This document shows, one piece after another, positions 27,139 through 35,019 of a stretch of 64,000 nt of DNA. Origin of the DNA: Sphingomonas sp. GM_Shp_1. GTDB lineage: Bacteria > Pseudomonadota > Alphaproteobacteria > Sphingomonadales > Sphingomonadaceae. Each line of letters opens with the position of its first letter. Positions within the stretch are counted from its first letter, which is position 1. The translations under genes and the position numbers were made by a program. The stretch is from NCBI RefSeq assembly GCF_026540895.1, contig NZ_JALNUR010000017.1, positions 1 through 64,000 of the forward strand, in the 5' to 3' direction. The notes under the pieces were generated by a model, which searched no databases, had not been told where the DNA came from, and worked only from the letters and a program-made list of their open reading frames with translations.

Positions 27139-27738
27139 ATGTCCCTTCGCCCCCTGTTCGCCGCCGCGCTTCTGGGTGTCATCGCCATGCCCGCCACGGC
27201 GCAGATGATGCAGTCGGAAAGCTATAAGTTCCTCCAGGCGGTGCGCGAGGCCAAGGGCAATGACGTGACCAACATGCTGGACCGTCCGGGTGCCAGCATC
27301 ATCAACACCCGCGACGTGACCAGCGGCGAGGGCGCGCTGCACATCGTCATCAAGCGCGGGGACGAGACCTATCTGCGCTTCCTGCTCCAGAAAGGCGCCG
27401 ATCCGAACCTGCGCGACGGGCGCGGCAACACCCCGTTGCTGCTGGCGGTCGGCGGCGGCCAGTCGGAAATGATCCGCATCCTGACCGCCGCCAAGGCCAA
27501 TCCCAATATCGGCAATGCCTCGGGCGAGACCCCGCTGATTCGCGCGGTGCAGCGTTATGACATTGGCATGGTCCGCGAACTGCTCGCCGCCGGGGCCGAT
27601 CCCGACCAGGCCGACAATGTCGCCGGCCTGACCGCGCGCGAATACGCCTCGCAGGACCCCCGCAACACCGCCATCGCCAAGCTGTTCGCTGAAACGCCGA
27701 AGAAGACCCGCGCGGCGGTGGCGGGTCCGAAATTCTGA
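27139..27738 (+). CDS. Secreted ankyrin-repeat protein
   Basis: A 199-residue protein with a cleavable signal peptide ending near MPATAQ and about four ankyrin repeats (for example GALHIVIKRGDETYLRFLL, GNTPLLLAVGGGQSEMIRIL, GETPLIRAVQRYDIGMVREL). Ankyrin repeats mediate protein contacts; a periplasmic location is predicted. Proteins of this type are common in sphingomonads beside sco1-ycgN, but the partner is unknown. Confidence 0.88.
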   Translation: MSLRPLFAAALLGVIAMPATAQMMQSESYKFLQAVREAKGNDVTNMLDRPGASIINTRDVTSGEGALHIVIKRGDETYLRFLLQKGADPNLRDGRGNTPLLLAVGGGQSEMIRILTAAKANPNIGNASGETPLIRAVQRYDIGMVRELLAAGADPDQADNVAGLTAREYASQDPRNTAIAKLFAETPKKTRAAVAGPKF

Positions 27739-27768
27739 ACGTCGTACCGGCCGGATAACGCCCCATGA

Positions 27769-27903
27769 TCCTCCCCTGTAAGGGGAGGTGGCAGGGCGCA
27801 GCCCTGACGGAGGGTGTCACCAGTTGCGAGGTTCATGATCCTCGCGATGGGGACACCCCTCCGCCATCCCTTGGATGGTGCCCCTCCCCTTTCAGGGGAG
27901 GAA
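27769..27903. repeat. Mosaic palindromic element (family B)
   Basis: The outer hairpins are CTCCCCTGTAAGGGGAG and CTCCCCTTTCAGGGGAG. The inner hairpins are CAGGGC-gca-GCCCTG (27792-27806) and CCATCC-ctt-GGATGG (27864-27878). It lies between the convergent ankyrin and DUF1489 genes. Confidence 0.85.
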
Positions 27904-27913
27904 TGGGCGCGCC

Positions 27914-28330
27914 CTATATCAAACCCAGTTCCACCAGTTTCCCGACCAGCACCGGCGGCATCGTCTCGATCCCCGTCGCCGCGCCGCTGAGGTCGGGCGG
28001 GGCGTCGCTTGCCTCCAGATAGCGCCATCCCTGATGCGCGCGGCGGGGCAGCGCCTGGACCAGCACCAGTTCGGGGTCGATATGGATGGCGCACCGCCCG
28101 CCCTCCGCCTCTCCGAAGGACAGGATCGGCGAGCGCGCGACGAGCTGGTGCTTCAGGATCCAGAACAGCGATCCCTGCCCCGCCACTTCCTCATGCCGCT
28201 TGGGCAGATAGCGGGTGGTCAGGAAGACCGGCCCCTCCTGTGCCCGGATCTTCAGCCGTTCCGTCAGATGATCGATACTGGTCGCCCCGAACGCGACCTT
28301 GGTCAGATGAAGCGCCATGTCACGGGGCAT
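27914..28330 (-). CDS. DUF1489 family protein
   Basis: A 138-residue protein with the alphaproteobacterial DUF1489 pattern: MALHLTKVAFG at the start, TTRYLPKRHEEVAGQGSLFW in the middle and GWRYLEASDAPPDL near the end. It looks like a small cytoplasmic PUA-like or RNA-associated fold, but the function is not established. ATG 28318 gives the usual family N-terminus; ATG 28330 is the longer choice and neither has a clear ribosome binding site. Confidence 0.85.
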   Translation of the reverse strand: MPRDMALHLTKVAFGATSIDHLTERLKIRAQEGPVFLTTRYLPKRHEEVAGQGSLFWILKHQLVARSPILSFGEAEGGRCAIHIDPELVLVQALPRRAHQGWRYLEASDAPPDLSGAATGIETMPPVLVGKLVELGLI

Positions 28331-28387
28331 GTGGGAGCGGGGAGGAGCAAAGGCTAGAGCCGGAGGAACGCTCCATCGAAAACCAAA

Positions 28388-28425
28388 GGAAAAGGGCGCC
28401 GGTGGAACCCACCGACGCCCTTTCC
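28388..28425 (-). terminator. Rho-independent terminator of rpmI-rplT
   Basis: On the minus strand a GGAAAGGGCGTCGGTGG / CCACCGGCGCCCTTTTCC stem with a short loop is followed by a T-rich stretch, 32 bases after the rplT stop. Confidence 0.85.
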
Positions 28426-28456
28426 TGATTTCCGGCGCTAGTCCGTCAGTCGCGAA

Positions 28457-28822
28457 TTACGCGGCCTGCGGCAGAGCGGCCTTGGCCTGGGCGACGATCG
28501 CCTTGAAGGCTTCGCCCTCGTGCATGGCGATGTCGGCCAGGACCTTCCGGTCCAGTTCGACGCCCGCCAGCTTCAGGCCGTGCATGAACTGCGAATAGGT
28601 CAGGCCCTCGGCCCGGACACCCGCGTTGATGCGCTGGATCCACAGACCACGGAAGGTCCGCTTCTTAACCTTACGGTCGCGATATGCATATTGACCGGCC
28701 TTTTCGACGGCCTGGCGCGCGATGCGGATGGTGTTCTTGCGACGGCCATAATAGCCCTTCGCCTGTTCCAAAATCCGCTTATGCTTCGCCTTGGTGGTCG
28801 TGCCCCGCTTGACGCGTGCCAT
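28457..28822 (-). CDS. rplT: 50S ribosomal protein L20
   Basis: Large-subunit assembly protein of 121 residues with the basic N-terminal arm [18 protein letters not shown] and the globular RNA-binding block [12 protein letters not shown]. It lies 21 bases after rpmI in the normal order. In many bacteria L20 represses its own operon through the mRNA leader; I could not identify such a leader by eye. infC is not adjacent here. Confidence 0.98.
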   Translation of the reverse strand: MARVKRGTTTKAKHKRILEQAKGYYGRRKNTIRIARQAVEKAGQYAYRDRKVKKRTFRGLWIQRINAGVRAEGLTYSQFMHGLKLAGVELDRKVLADIAMHEGEAFKAIVAQAKAALPQAA

Positions 28823-28843
28823 ATCTCTCTATCCTTCCAGAAA

Positions 28844-29047
28844 TCAGTTCAGGCCGTAAGGCGCCCAGGCCTTCACGGTCTTGGTGTCGGCATCGGACAG
28901 GACCGAGGTGCCGCGGTTCTGGCGGATATACTTGCCGTTATGGCTGATCAGGCGGTGGCGCTTGCCGGCGACGCCGTGCTTGAGCTTGCCGGTCGCGGTG
29001 AGCTTGAAGCGCTTCTTGACGCCGCTCTTGGTCTTGAGCTTGGGCAT
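28844..29047 (-). CDS. rpmI: 50S ribosomal protein L35
   Basis: A 67-residue very basic ribosomal protein starting [20 protein letters not shown], with the [10 protein letters not shown] core. First gene of the rpmI-rplT operon. The ATG is preceded by AAAGGAAA on the minus strand, a good ribosome binding site. Confidence 0.97.
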   Translation of the reverse strand: MPKLKTKSGVKKRFKLTATGKLKHGVAGKRHRLISHNGKYIRQNRGTSVLSDADTKTVKAWAPYGLN

Positions 29048-29137
29048 TTTTTTCCTTTCGCTTTGAGCAAGGCAGAAACGGCCGCGGCAGCCCTGATGGC
29101 CGGGCCGTTCGTGACACCTCGCTCGGGAAGCGGGCCG

Positions 29138-29164
29138 CTTAGACCAAGCCGCGCCGGATTGCAA
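29138..29164 (-). promoter_or_regulatory. Possible housekeeping promoter of rpmI-rplT
   Basis: Minus-strand TTGCAA (29164-29159) and TCTAAG (29143-29138) are separated by 15 bases, about 90 bases before rpmI. The spacer is shorter than ideal, so this is tentative. The 176-base divergent gap holds no gene. Confidence 0.3.
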
Positions 29165-29223
29165 CCGATGAGCGGTGGAGAGCCCCAGGGAACCAGCGCT
29201 CCGCTTGCGCGATTGGGGCTGTC

Positions 29224-31341
29224 ATGGATCAGGCGCCTGCGGCCGACACCCCCGCCAGCCCGACCGCCGCCCGCAGCCGCTGGCGGCGATGGGCGTTGCG
29301 CGTCCTGATCGGTTTCATCACCGTCATCGCCGCGATCTGGCTGGTGCTGTTCGTCACCAAGGGGCGGTTCCTGCGCCATCCCTTCGAGTCGATCGTTGGA
29401 AAGCTGACCCATCGGACGGTCCGCGTCGGCGGCGACTTCCAGCTTTATTTCGCGCCGTGGCGAATCAAGTTCGTCGCCGAGAAGATCGCCATCTCCAACC
29501 CCGGCTGGGCCAGCCGCCCGAACCTGTTCACCGCCGACCGGATCGATTCGCGGATCGCGCCGCTGTCGCTGCTGTTCGGAAAACGGCGCTTCACCTGGCT
29601 GGAGCTCACGAACGGTGCGGTCGACCTGGAATGGACGCCGGACCACCGGACCAACACATGGACCTTCAGCGAGAAGAAGGGCGGCAAGCCGCTGGAATTC
29701 CCGCGAATCGACACGGCCGATGTGACCGGCACCACGGTCCGCTATCGCGATCCCCGGATGCGGGTGACGGCGGACCTCGCGCTGGACGACATCCGGTCGC
29801 AGGACGCGCGGATCGGCAAGGCGGTGGGGGTGCGGGGCAAGGGCGTGATCCGCGCCACGCCCTTCACCCTGACCGCCCGGCTTCTGTCGCCCGACGCCAC
29901 CGCCAATCGCGGCAGGAATGAGCTGATCGCCCGGATGCGAGCGGCGGGCAATGTGGTGGACGTGTCAGGCACTCTGCCCTCGATCGCCGCGATCGAGAAC
30001 GTCCCGCTGAAAACGCGCGCACGCGGCAAGGACCTGTCGACGCTGCTCGACGTGATCGGCGTCGTCATCCCGCGCACCCGCACCTATGACCTGCGCGCGC
30101 AACTGGTGAAGGACGGCGAGGTCTATCGCTTCACCCGGATGACCGGCCATTTCGGGGACAGCGATGTGGCGGGCAAGCTGACCGTCACCAATGGCGAGCG
30201 GCTGCATCTCGACTCGGAACTGGCGACCACCAAGCTCGACATCATCGATGCCGCGCCTTTCATCGGCTATAATCCCGACATCGTCGCGAGCAAGGGCGCG
30301 CAGGCCGCCGCCGCCGCGACCGGGGTGGGGCCGCAGATGCTGCTGCCCGACGCCGCGCTGCCGATCGCGACGATGCAACGATTCGATGCCGATCTGAAAT
30401 GGACGATCCGCACGGTGCGGTCGCGCCGGGTGCCCATCTCCAATGTCGACCTGACGCTGGAGCTGGAACGCGGCAAGCTGACCCTCTCGCCGCTCCGCTT
30501 CGCGATGGCGCGGGGCGATGTGGCGTCGGACCTAATCTTCGACACGCGGCCCCGGCCCAGCCGGATCGCCTATGACGTCCGCCTGTCGCCGACGCCGCTC
30601 GGCCGCCTGCTCGCCGGATGGGGCGTGGCGGAGGCGGGGACGACCGGCACGGTCAAGGGCCGTATCCAGTTGGAGGGGCGCGGCGACACCATCCATGATT
30701 CGCTGGCCAGTGCGAATGGCCGCATGGCCTTCGTCCTGCCCGCCGGGTCGCTATGGACCCGCAACGTGCAATTGGCCGAGCTGGATTTGGGCACCTTCGT
30801 CCAGAAGATGTTTGAAGAGCGGTTGAAGGAGCCGGTTCGAATCAATTGCGGGCTGATCGCCTTCACCGTGCGCGGCGGGGTGGCGGCGGCGGACCCGATC
30901 CTGATCGACACGTCGAAGAACGTCATCATCGGGCGCGGCGGCTTCAGCTTCCGCAACGAGGCGATCGATCTGGCCATCCGCGCCGACGCCAAGAAGTTCA
31001 GCCTGTTCTCCGGCCAGTCGCCGGTCGGGCTGACCGGCCATTTCGTCTCGCCCGCCATCCAGCCGATCAGCGGCGACCTGCTCGCCCGCGCCGGGGCCGG
31101 GCTGGGGCTGGCGGTGGTGGCGACGCCGCTGGCCGGGGTGCTGGCGTTCGTCGATGTCGGCGATGCCAAGGCGGCAGCGTGCGGCCCGGTCCTGTCGGGC
31201 GCGCGGGCGAGTGCGCAGCGAACGACCAAGGGCGACCAGCGCGACGATGTCGGTCGCGGCACGACAGCAAAAGACGAGAAGGGACGCGGCAATCCCGGTG
31301 AGGCCAAGGCGCAGCGGAAGAAGTTTCTGGGGATTTTCTGA
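29224..31341 (+). CDS. AsmA family protein
   Basis: An envelope protein of 705 residues with one N-terminal membrane helix (about 25-45) and a large periplasmic region of AsmA type: the early VRVGGDFQLYFAPWRIKFVAEKI-type segment and the C-terminal RADAKKFSLFSGQSPVGLTG and ATPLAGVLAFVD blocks. AsmA-like proteins are thought to carry phospholipids between membranes. The last about 50 residues are charged and low-complexity. The stop codon directly abuts an inverted-repeat element. A second family member is at 56030. Confidence 0.88.
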   Translation: MDQAPAADTPASPTAARSRWRRWALRVLIGFITVIAAIWLVLFVTKGRFLRHPFESIVGKLTHRTVRVGGDFQLYFAPWRIKFVAEKIAISNPGWASRPNLFTADRIDSRIAPLSLLFGKRRFTWLELTNGAVDLEWTPDHRTNTWTFSEKKGGKPLEFPRIDTADVTGTTVRYRDPRMRVTADLALDDIRSQDARIGKAVGVRGKGVIRATPFTLTARLLSPDATANRGRNELIARMRAAGNVVDVSGTLPSIAAIENVPLKTRARGKDLSTLLDVIGVVIPRTRTYDLRAQLVKDGEVYRFTRMTGHFGDSDVAGKLTVTNGERLHLDSELATTKLDIIDAAPFIGYNPDIVASKGAQAAAAATGVGPQMLLPDAALPIATMQRFDADLKWTIRTVRSRRVPISNVDLTLELERGKLTLSPLRFAMARGDVASDLIFDTRPRPSRIAYDVRLSPTPLGRLLAGWGVAEAGTTGTVKGRIQLEGRGDTIHDSLASANGRMAFVLPAGSLWTRNVQLAELDLGTFVQKMFEERLKEPVRINCGLIAFTVRGGVAAADPILIDTSKNVIIGRGGFSFRNEAIDLAIRADAKKFSLFSGQSPVGLTGHFVSPAIQPISGDLLARAGAGLGLAVVATPLAGVLAFVDVGDAKAAACGPVLSGARASAQRTTKGDQRDDVGRGTTAKDEKGRGNPGEAKAQRKKFLGIF

Positions 31342-31601
31342 GGCCAATCGACATTCCCGCTACTCCTTTTTCCCTCTCCCCTGGACAGGGGAGAGGGTTA
31401 GCGGAGCTTGCCAGCCTGCTGGCTGGCGAAGCTTGGGTGAGGGGTCGAGCGAGCCGGAGACTCGCGCGCTCTACGAGCGCACACCCCTCACCCAGCTCCG
31501 ACTAGGCATTTGCTTTCGCAAAGACCAAGTCTGCGCAACCCTCTCCCCTCTGTGAGGGGCGAGGGAAAAGAAGAGCATATCCGAACGTCGATCGGCCCTA
31601 G
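31342..31601. repeat. Composite palindromic element with terminal inverted repeats (families C and B ends)
   Basis: The left end GGCCAATCGACATTC (31342-31356) and right end GAACGTCGATCGGCC (31583-31597) are inverted repeats matching at 13 of 15 positions. Inside are CTCTCCCCTGG/CAGGGGAGAG and a long inner stretch related to 21981-22090. It starts on the base after the AsmA stop codon and fills the 282-base convergent gap. Confidence 0.8.
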
Positions 31602-31623
31602 TCCCGAACGCGTCGCGCTTTCG

Positions 31624-32031
31624 TCATTCGTGCGACCGCCTGTAAGGGCGTCTACGGCGGATCGATGCCGCGTCGGCATGGGGTAGGCGAAGCTCGAAAC
31701 GCCGAAGCTCTTGAACAGCCTCTCGATCTCCCGCTCGCCCGGCCTTGTTGAGCCAATGCCGGTAACCGCGCAGATCGTTCCGATTGAACGCATTCATCGC
31801 CAAATGCTGCGCACCCAAAGCATTGCCCTTACGATAGGCCGAGTAAGCCAGACCGCTCTGGCTGAACCGATCCGCCAACCGACCGGCCTTGGCCAATTCG
31901 CTGCCCAACTCCACCATGGCGTTACTGTCGCCTCGAAGGGCGAGATGCCACAAGATCGGCATACGGTGACCGACCCGACGGTTATCGCGAATGCCCCAAT
32001 ACCGTGCCCACAACCGATCCATCTTGCTCAT
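31624..32031 (-). CDS. Sel1-like small repeat protein, function unknown
   Basis: A 135-residue basic protein without a signal peptide. The middle (about residues 30-105) resembles degenerate Sel1/TPR helical pairs (ALRGDSNAMVELGSELAKAG; YRKGNALGAQHLAMNAF; GYRHWLNKAGRAGDREAVQEL). The C-terminal 20 residues are arginine rich. ATG 32031 (MSKMDRLW) is chosen because the longer open frame upstream is not protein-like. GC content looks lower than the neighbours, suggesting transfer or fast divergence. Confidence 0.6.
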   Translation of the reverse strand: MSKMDRLWARYWGIRDNRRVGHRMPILWHLALRGDSNAMVELGSELAKAGRLADRFSQSGLAYSAYRKGNALGAQHLAMNAFNRNDLRGYRHWLNKAGRAGDREAVQELRRFELRLPHADAASIRRRRPYRRSHE

Positions 32032-32111
32032 GCGCGCAGGATGCCGTGGCGAATGACGGACCGCAATCGGGGGGCGATGGCCTTCACCGCCCACACCTCG
32101 CCACGGCGCGA

Positions 32112-32933
32112 TCAATGATCGTGATGGTGATCCCCGTGCGGGACATTGCGCAGTGCCTCCAACACCTCCTCGGTCCGCGCGGGGTCGCCGATCGCCAGTA
32201 CATGGCCCGCGCTGTCGGCGGTCAGGGGATCGCCGTTCCAGTCGCACATGCGCCCGCCCGCCCCTTCGACCACCGGCACCAGGGCGGCGAAGTCGTGCAG
32301 CTTCAGCCCCGATTCGCAGACGATGTCGATATGCCCGCTCGCCACCAGTCCGTAATTATAGCAGTCGCCGCCATAGACAGGCCCCTGGCGCGGACTGTCG
32401 CCGCTGATCGCCCCGACCAGCGCCATGAAGTGCGGCACGTCGTCATCCTCGAACAGATGCGGGCTGGTCGTCGCGATCGTCGCCCCCGCCAGTTCGGGAC
32501 AGGGGCGGGTGCGGGCGGGCTGGCCGTTGAACAGGGTCGGGCGGCCCATGACGCCCAGCCAGCGCTCGCCCGCGATCGGCTGGTCGATGATGCCCAGCAC
32601 CGGCCAGCCATTGTCGACCAGCGCGATCAGCGTGCCGAAGATCGGGCGACCCACGGTGAAGCTGCGCGTCCCGTCGATCGGATCGAGCACCCATTGCCGG
32701 CCGGTCACGCCCGCCTTGACGCCATATTCCTCGCCATGAATCCCGTCGCCGGAGCGCTCCGCCTCCAGGATGCGGCGCATGGCGGCCTCCGCCTCCCGGT
32801 CGGCGAGCGTGACGGGCGACCGATCCTCCTTGATCTCCAGCCCCATCTCGCGACGAAAATAAGGCCGGATGGCGGCACCAGCGGTGTCGGCCAGCTTCAA
32901 TGCCAGGTCGATATCGGCAGAGTGTACGGACAT
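32112..32933 (-). CDS. Inositol monophosphatase family phosphatase, probable histidinol-phosphatase (HisN type)
   Basis: Mg-dependent phosphatase of 273 residues. The metal-site motifs are GEEYG, DPIDGTRSF and GGDCYNYGLVASGHID. The sequence is closest in feel to HisN histidinol-phosphatases of alphaproteobacteria, which would supply the histidine pathway step next to hisC, but inositol phosphatase or PAP phosphatase cannot be excluded. ATG 32933 gives the usual N-terminus. An unusual HGDHHHDH tail ends the protein. Confidence 0.85.
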   Translation of the reverse strand: MSVHSADIDLALKLADTAGAAIRPYFRREMGLEIKEDRSPVTLADREAEAAMRRILEAERSGDGIHGEEYGVKAGVTGRQWVLDPIDGTRSFTVGRPIFGTLIALVDNGWPVLGIIDQPIAGERWLGVMGRPTLFNGQPARTRPCPELAGATIATTSPHLFEDDDVPHFMALVGAISGDSPRQGPVYGGDCYNYGLVASGHIDIVCESGLKLHDFAALVPVVEGAGGRMCDWNGDPLTADSAGHVLAIGDPARTEEVLEALRNVPHGDHHHDH

Positions 32934-33028
32934 GGGGCATGGGATAGGCCAGCTTGGATGTATCAGCAATGGACGCCAATCCCGCGACGCGATACGTTTG
33001 ACGCATAGGTAATATGAGAGGTGGAGTG

Positions 33029-33562
33029 ATGCGCGTACTGCTGGGCGTTCTTCTGGCAATGGCCGCGGTTCCGGCTGCGGCGGCGCTTCGCCCGGGGGCC
33101 ACCGCCCCCGACTTCACCACGCGCGGCGCGGTGGCGGGCAAGGTCTTCACGCTGAACCTGAAGGATCAGCTGCGCCATGGCCCGGTCGTCCTCTATTTCT
33201 TCCCCGCCGCCTTCACCAGCGGATGCAGCGCGGAGGCGCGCGCCTTCGCCGAGAAGATCGACGCCTTCCGCGCCGCCGGTGCGCGCGTGATCGGCATGTC
33301 CGCCGACCCGGTCGACAAGCTCGCCGCCTTTTCCAAGGCGGAATGCGCGGGCAAGTTCCCGGTGGCCAGCGCGGGTCCGGCGATCGTCAAGGGCTATGAC
33401 GTGGCGCTGGGCCGTCAGATCGAGGGTCGCGACATCACCTCGCGCACCAGCTACGTCATCGGTCGCAACGGCAAGATCGCCTTCGTCCATGACGATATGA
33501 ACCCGGCCGAGCATGTCGCCACCACGCTGGCGGCGGTGCGCGACTTGGACACCCGTCGCTGA
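33029..33562 (+). CDS. Secreted peroxiredoxin
   Basis: A 177-residue thiol peroxidase with a signal peptide (residues 1-22, ending AAAA). The peroxidatic cysteine is in FPAAFTSGC, and a second cysteine (AECAGKF) could resolve it. Thioredoxin-like fold of the AhpC/BCP group. ATG 33029 is preferred to 33014 because GGAG lies just before it and it puts the signal peptide first. Likely detoxifies peroxide in the periplasm. Confidence 0.88.
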   Translation: MRVLLGVLLAMAAVPAAAALRPGATAPDFTTRGAVAGKVFTLNLKDQLRHGPVVLYFFPAAFTSGCSAEARAFAEKIDAFRAAGARVIGMSADPVDKLAAFSKAECAGKFPVASAGPAIVKGYDVALGRQIEGRDITSRTSYVIGRNGKIAFVHDDMNPAEHVATTLAAVRDLDTRR

Positions 33563-33584
33563 GCAGGGGGGACGGGGGCGTCCG

Positions 33585-34661
33585 ATGCCGGGGGTGGATT
33601 ATGCGGAACGGGGCGGGCGTAACGTGACGCACGCGACCGATGACCTGTATCGGCGAATCGGCCGGTTTCTGGACGATCATCGTCTGTCCCCCGATCCGGC
33701 GCATTATGCGTTCGTCCACGCGATCATGACCGACCCGGACGGCAGTCTGGCACGGGCAGTGGCGGCGTTGATCGACGGCGGCGTCCGGCTGCACCGCGAC
33801 GATATCTCCCGGCTGGGGGGTCCGCAGAACGCGTCCCAACCCGCCGCGCCATCGCCGTCGCACAAGCCCCGCAGCCGCTCGCAGCTGATCGTCCCCCCCG
33901 CCGAGGCGCAGACCGACGCGCTGGCCGAACAGACCCAGGATCAGGTGGAGACCTTCGCCGCGATCATCCGCGGCATCCAGGCGGACACCTCCGCCTTCGG
34001 CGTTGATCTGGCGCGCAATGCCGAAGAGCTCCAGCGCGGCGACGCGATCGGGCTGAGCACGCTCGCCACGCTGACCGGTGAAATGCTGAAGCGGATCGAC
34101 GCCACCGAGGCCCGGTTGCAGGAAGCGACGGCCGAGGCCGAGACGCTGCGCGAAAAGCTGAGCGAGGCGCGGGCGCTGGCGCGGCGCGACCCGCTGACCG
34201 GGCTGGCCAACCGGCTGGCCTTCAACGAAGCGCTCGTCCAGTGCTTCCAGGGCACTCCGTCCTGCCACCTCGCCCTGTGCGACGTCGATCGTTTCAAGCG
34301 GATCAACGATGAGCATGGGCATGGGGTGGGCGACCGGGTCCTGCTGGCGATCGGCAATATCTTGGCGAAGGAATGCCATGGCCATCTGGTCAGCCGTCAT
34401 GGCGGCGAGGAATTCGCCATCCTGATTTCCGGCCTGTCGGACCAGGAGGCGTTCGCACTGGTCGAACGCGCCCGCGACACGCTGCGCGAGCGGCAGTTGC
34501 GGGTGCGCGAGACGGGGGAGGCGCTGGGGCCGATCACCTTCTCGGCGGGGATCACCGCCTTCCACCCCGACGATACGCAGGAAACGCTTTTCGCCCGCGC
34601 CGACGCGCTTCTCTACCGCGCGAAGAACGAAGGCCGCGACCGCGCGTTCGGCGACGCCTGA
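33585..34661 (+). CDS. Diguanylate cyclase (GGDEF)
   Basis: A soluble protein of 358 residues. The C-terminal GGDEF domain (about 195-355) begins RRDPLTGLANRLAFNEAL, has DVDRFKRINDEHGH and an intact active site HGGEEF, so it should make c-di-GMP from two GTP. The N-terminal 190 residues are helical with a likely coiled coil before the catalytic domain, and no recognised sensor. A GTG at about 33624 is another start. Could feed the tandem PilZ protein at 22417. Confidence 0.9.
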   Translation: MPGVDYAERGGRNVTHATDDLYRRIGRFLDDHRLSPDPAHYAFVHAIMTDPDGSLARAVAALIDGGVRLHRDDISRLGGPQNASQPAAPSPSHKPRSRSQLIVPPAEAQTDALAEQTQDQVETFAAIIRGIQADTSAFGVDLARNAEELQRGDAIGLSTLATLTGEMLKRIDATEARLQEATAEAETLREKLSEARALARRDPLTGLANRLAFNEALVQCFQGTPSCHLALCDVDRFKRINDEHGHGVGDRVLLAIGNILAKECHGHLVSRHGGEEFAILISGLSDQEAFALVERARDTLRERQLRVRETGEALGPITFSAGITAFHPDDTQETLFARADALLYRAKNEGRDRAFGDA

Positions 34662-34663
34662 TT

Positions 34664-34682
34664 TGCGCCACGACATGGCGCA
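34664..34682. promoter_or_regulatory. Palindrome TGCGCCA-N5-TGGCGCA, candidate activator site
   Basis: A perfect 7-bp inverted repeat with a 5-base spacer, directly after the diguanylate cyclase gene and about 80-100 bases before the sigma-54-type promoter, where enhancer-binding activators usually bind. It has no T-run, so it is not a good terminator. Confidence 0.4.
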
Positions 34683-34763
34683 GAATCCGCAGGGTCGTTG
34701 GCGAAAATTCCCAATTTCTGGACTATCAAAATAAAAACGCCTGATTTCCGTCACTTATCGAAA

Positions 34764-34779
34764 TGGCACGCTCCCTGCA
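34764..34779 (+). promoter_or_regulatory. Sigma-54 (RpoN) type promoter
   Basis: TGGCAC-GCTCC-CTGCA matches the -24/-12 consensus TGGCAC-N5-TTGCW at all but one position. Transcription would start near 34790, about 50 bases before a 35-codon gene that has AAGGGA as ribosome binding site. Confidence 0.7.
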
Positions 34780-34838
34780 AAGCTGTTGGCATCGGTCGCC
34801 AAATGGTTGGACGACCGGACCATCAAGGGAGTTTCACC

Positions 34839-34946
34839 ATGTTCACCTCGTTCCAGGCTCGCCAGATCCTCGTTTCCTTCGTCGGCGCGGTCGTCTTCGC
34901 CGGTCTCGCCATCACCAGCGCCGCGCCGATCTTTCCGATCGCCTGA
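34839..34946 (+). CDS. 35-residue single-pass membrane peptide
   Basis: A very short gene, ATG 34839 to TGA 34946, with AAGGGA about 9 bases upstream. The product starts MFTSFQARQ and continues as one hydrophobic helix (about residues 10-30) ending in PIFPIA. It has no similarity I can name. The strong sigma-54-type promoter, good ribosome binding site and following hairpin argue that it is real. It could be an envelope-stress or regulatory peptide; function unknown. Confidence 0.6.
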   Translation: MFTSFQARQILVSFVGAVVFAGLAITSAAPIFPIA

Positions 34947-34971
34947 TCGGTGACGGCGCCTTCACCATGGC

Positions 34972-35005
34972 GCGGTCGGGTCCATCACCGCTGATGCCCG
35001 ACCGC
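34972..35005. terminator. Hairpin after the small membrane peptide gene
   Basis: A perfect 9-bp stem GCGGTCGGG / CCCGACCGC with a 16-base loop, in the 73-base convergent gap. No clear T-run. Confidence 0.45.
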
Positions 35006-35019
35006 CGCCCCTCCGACGA

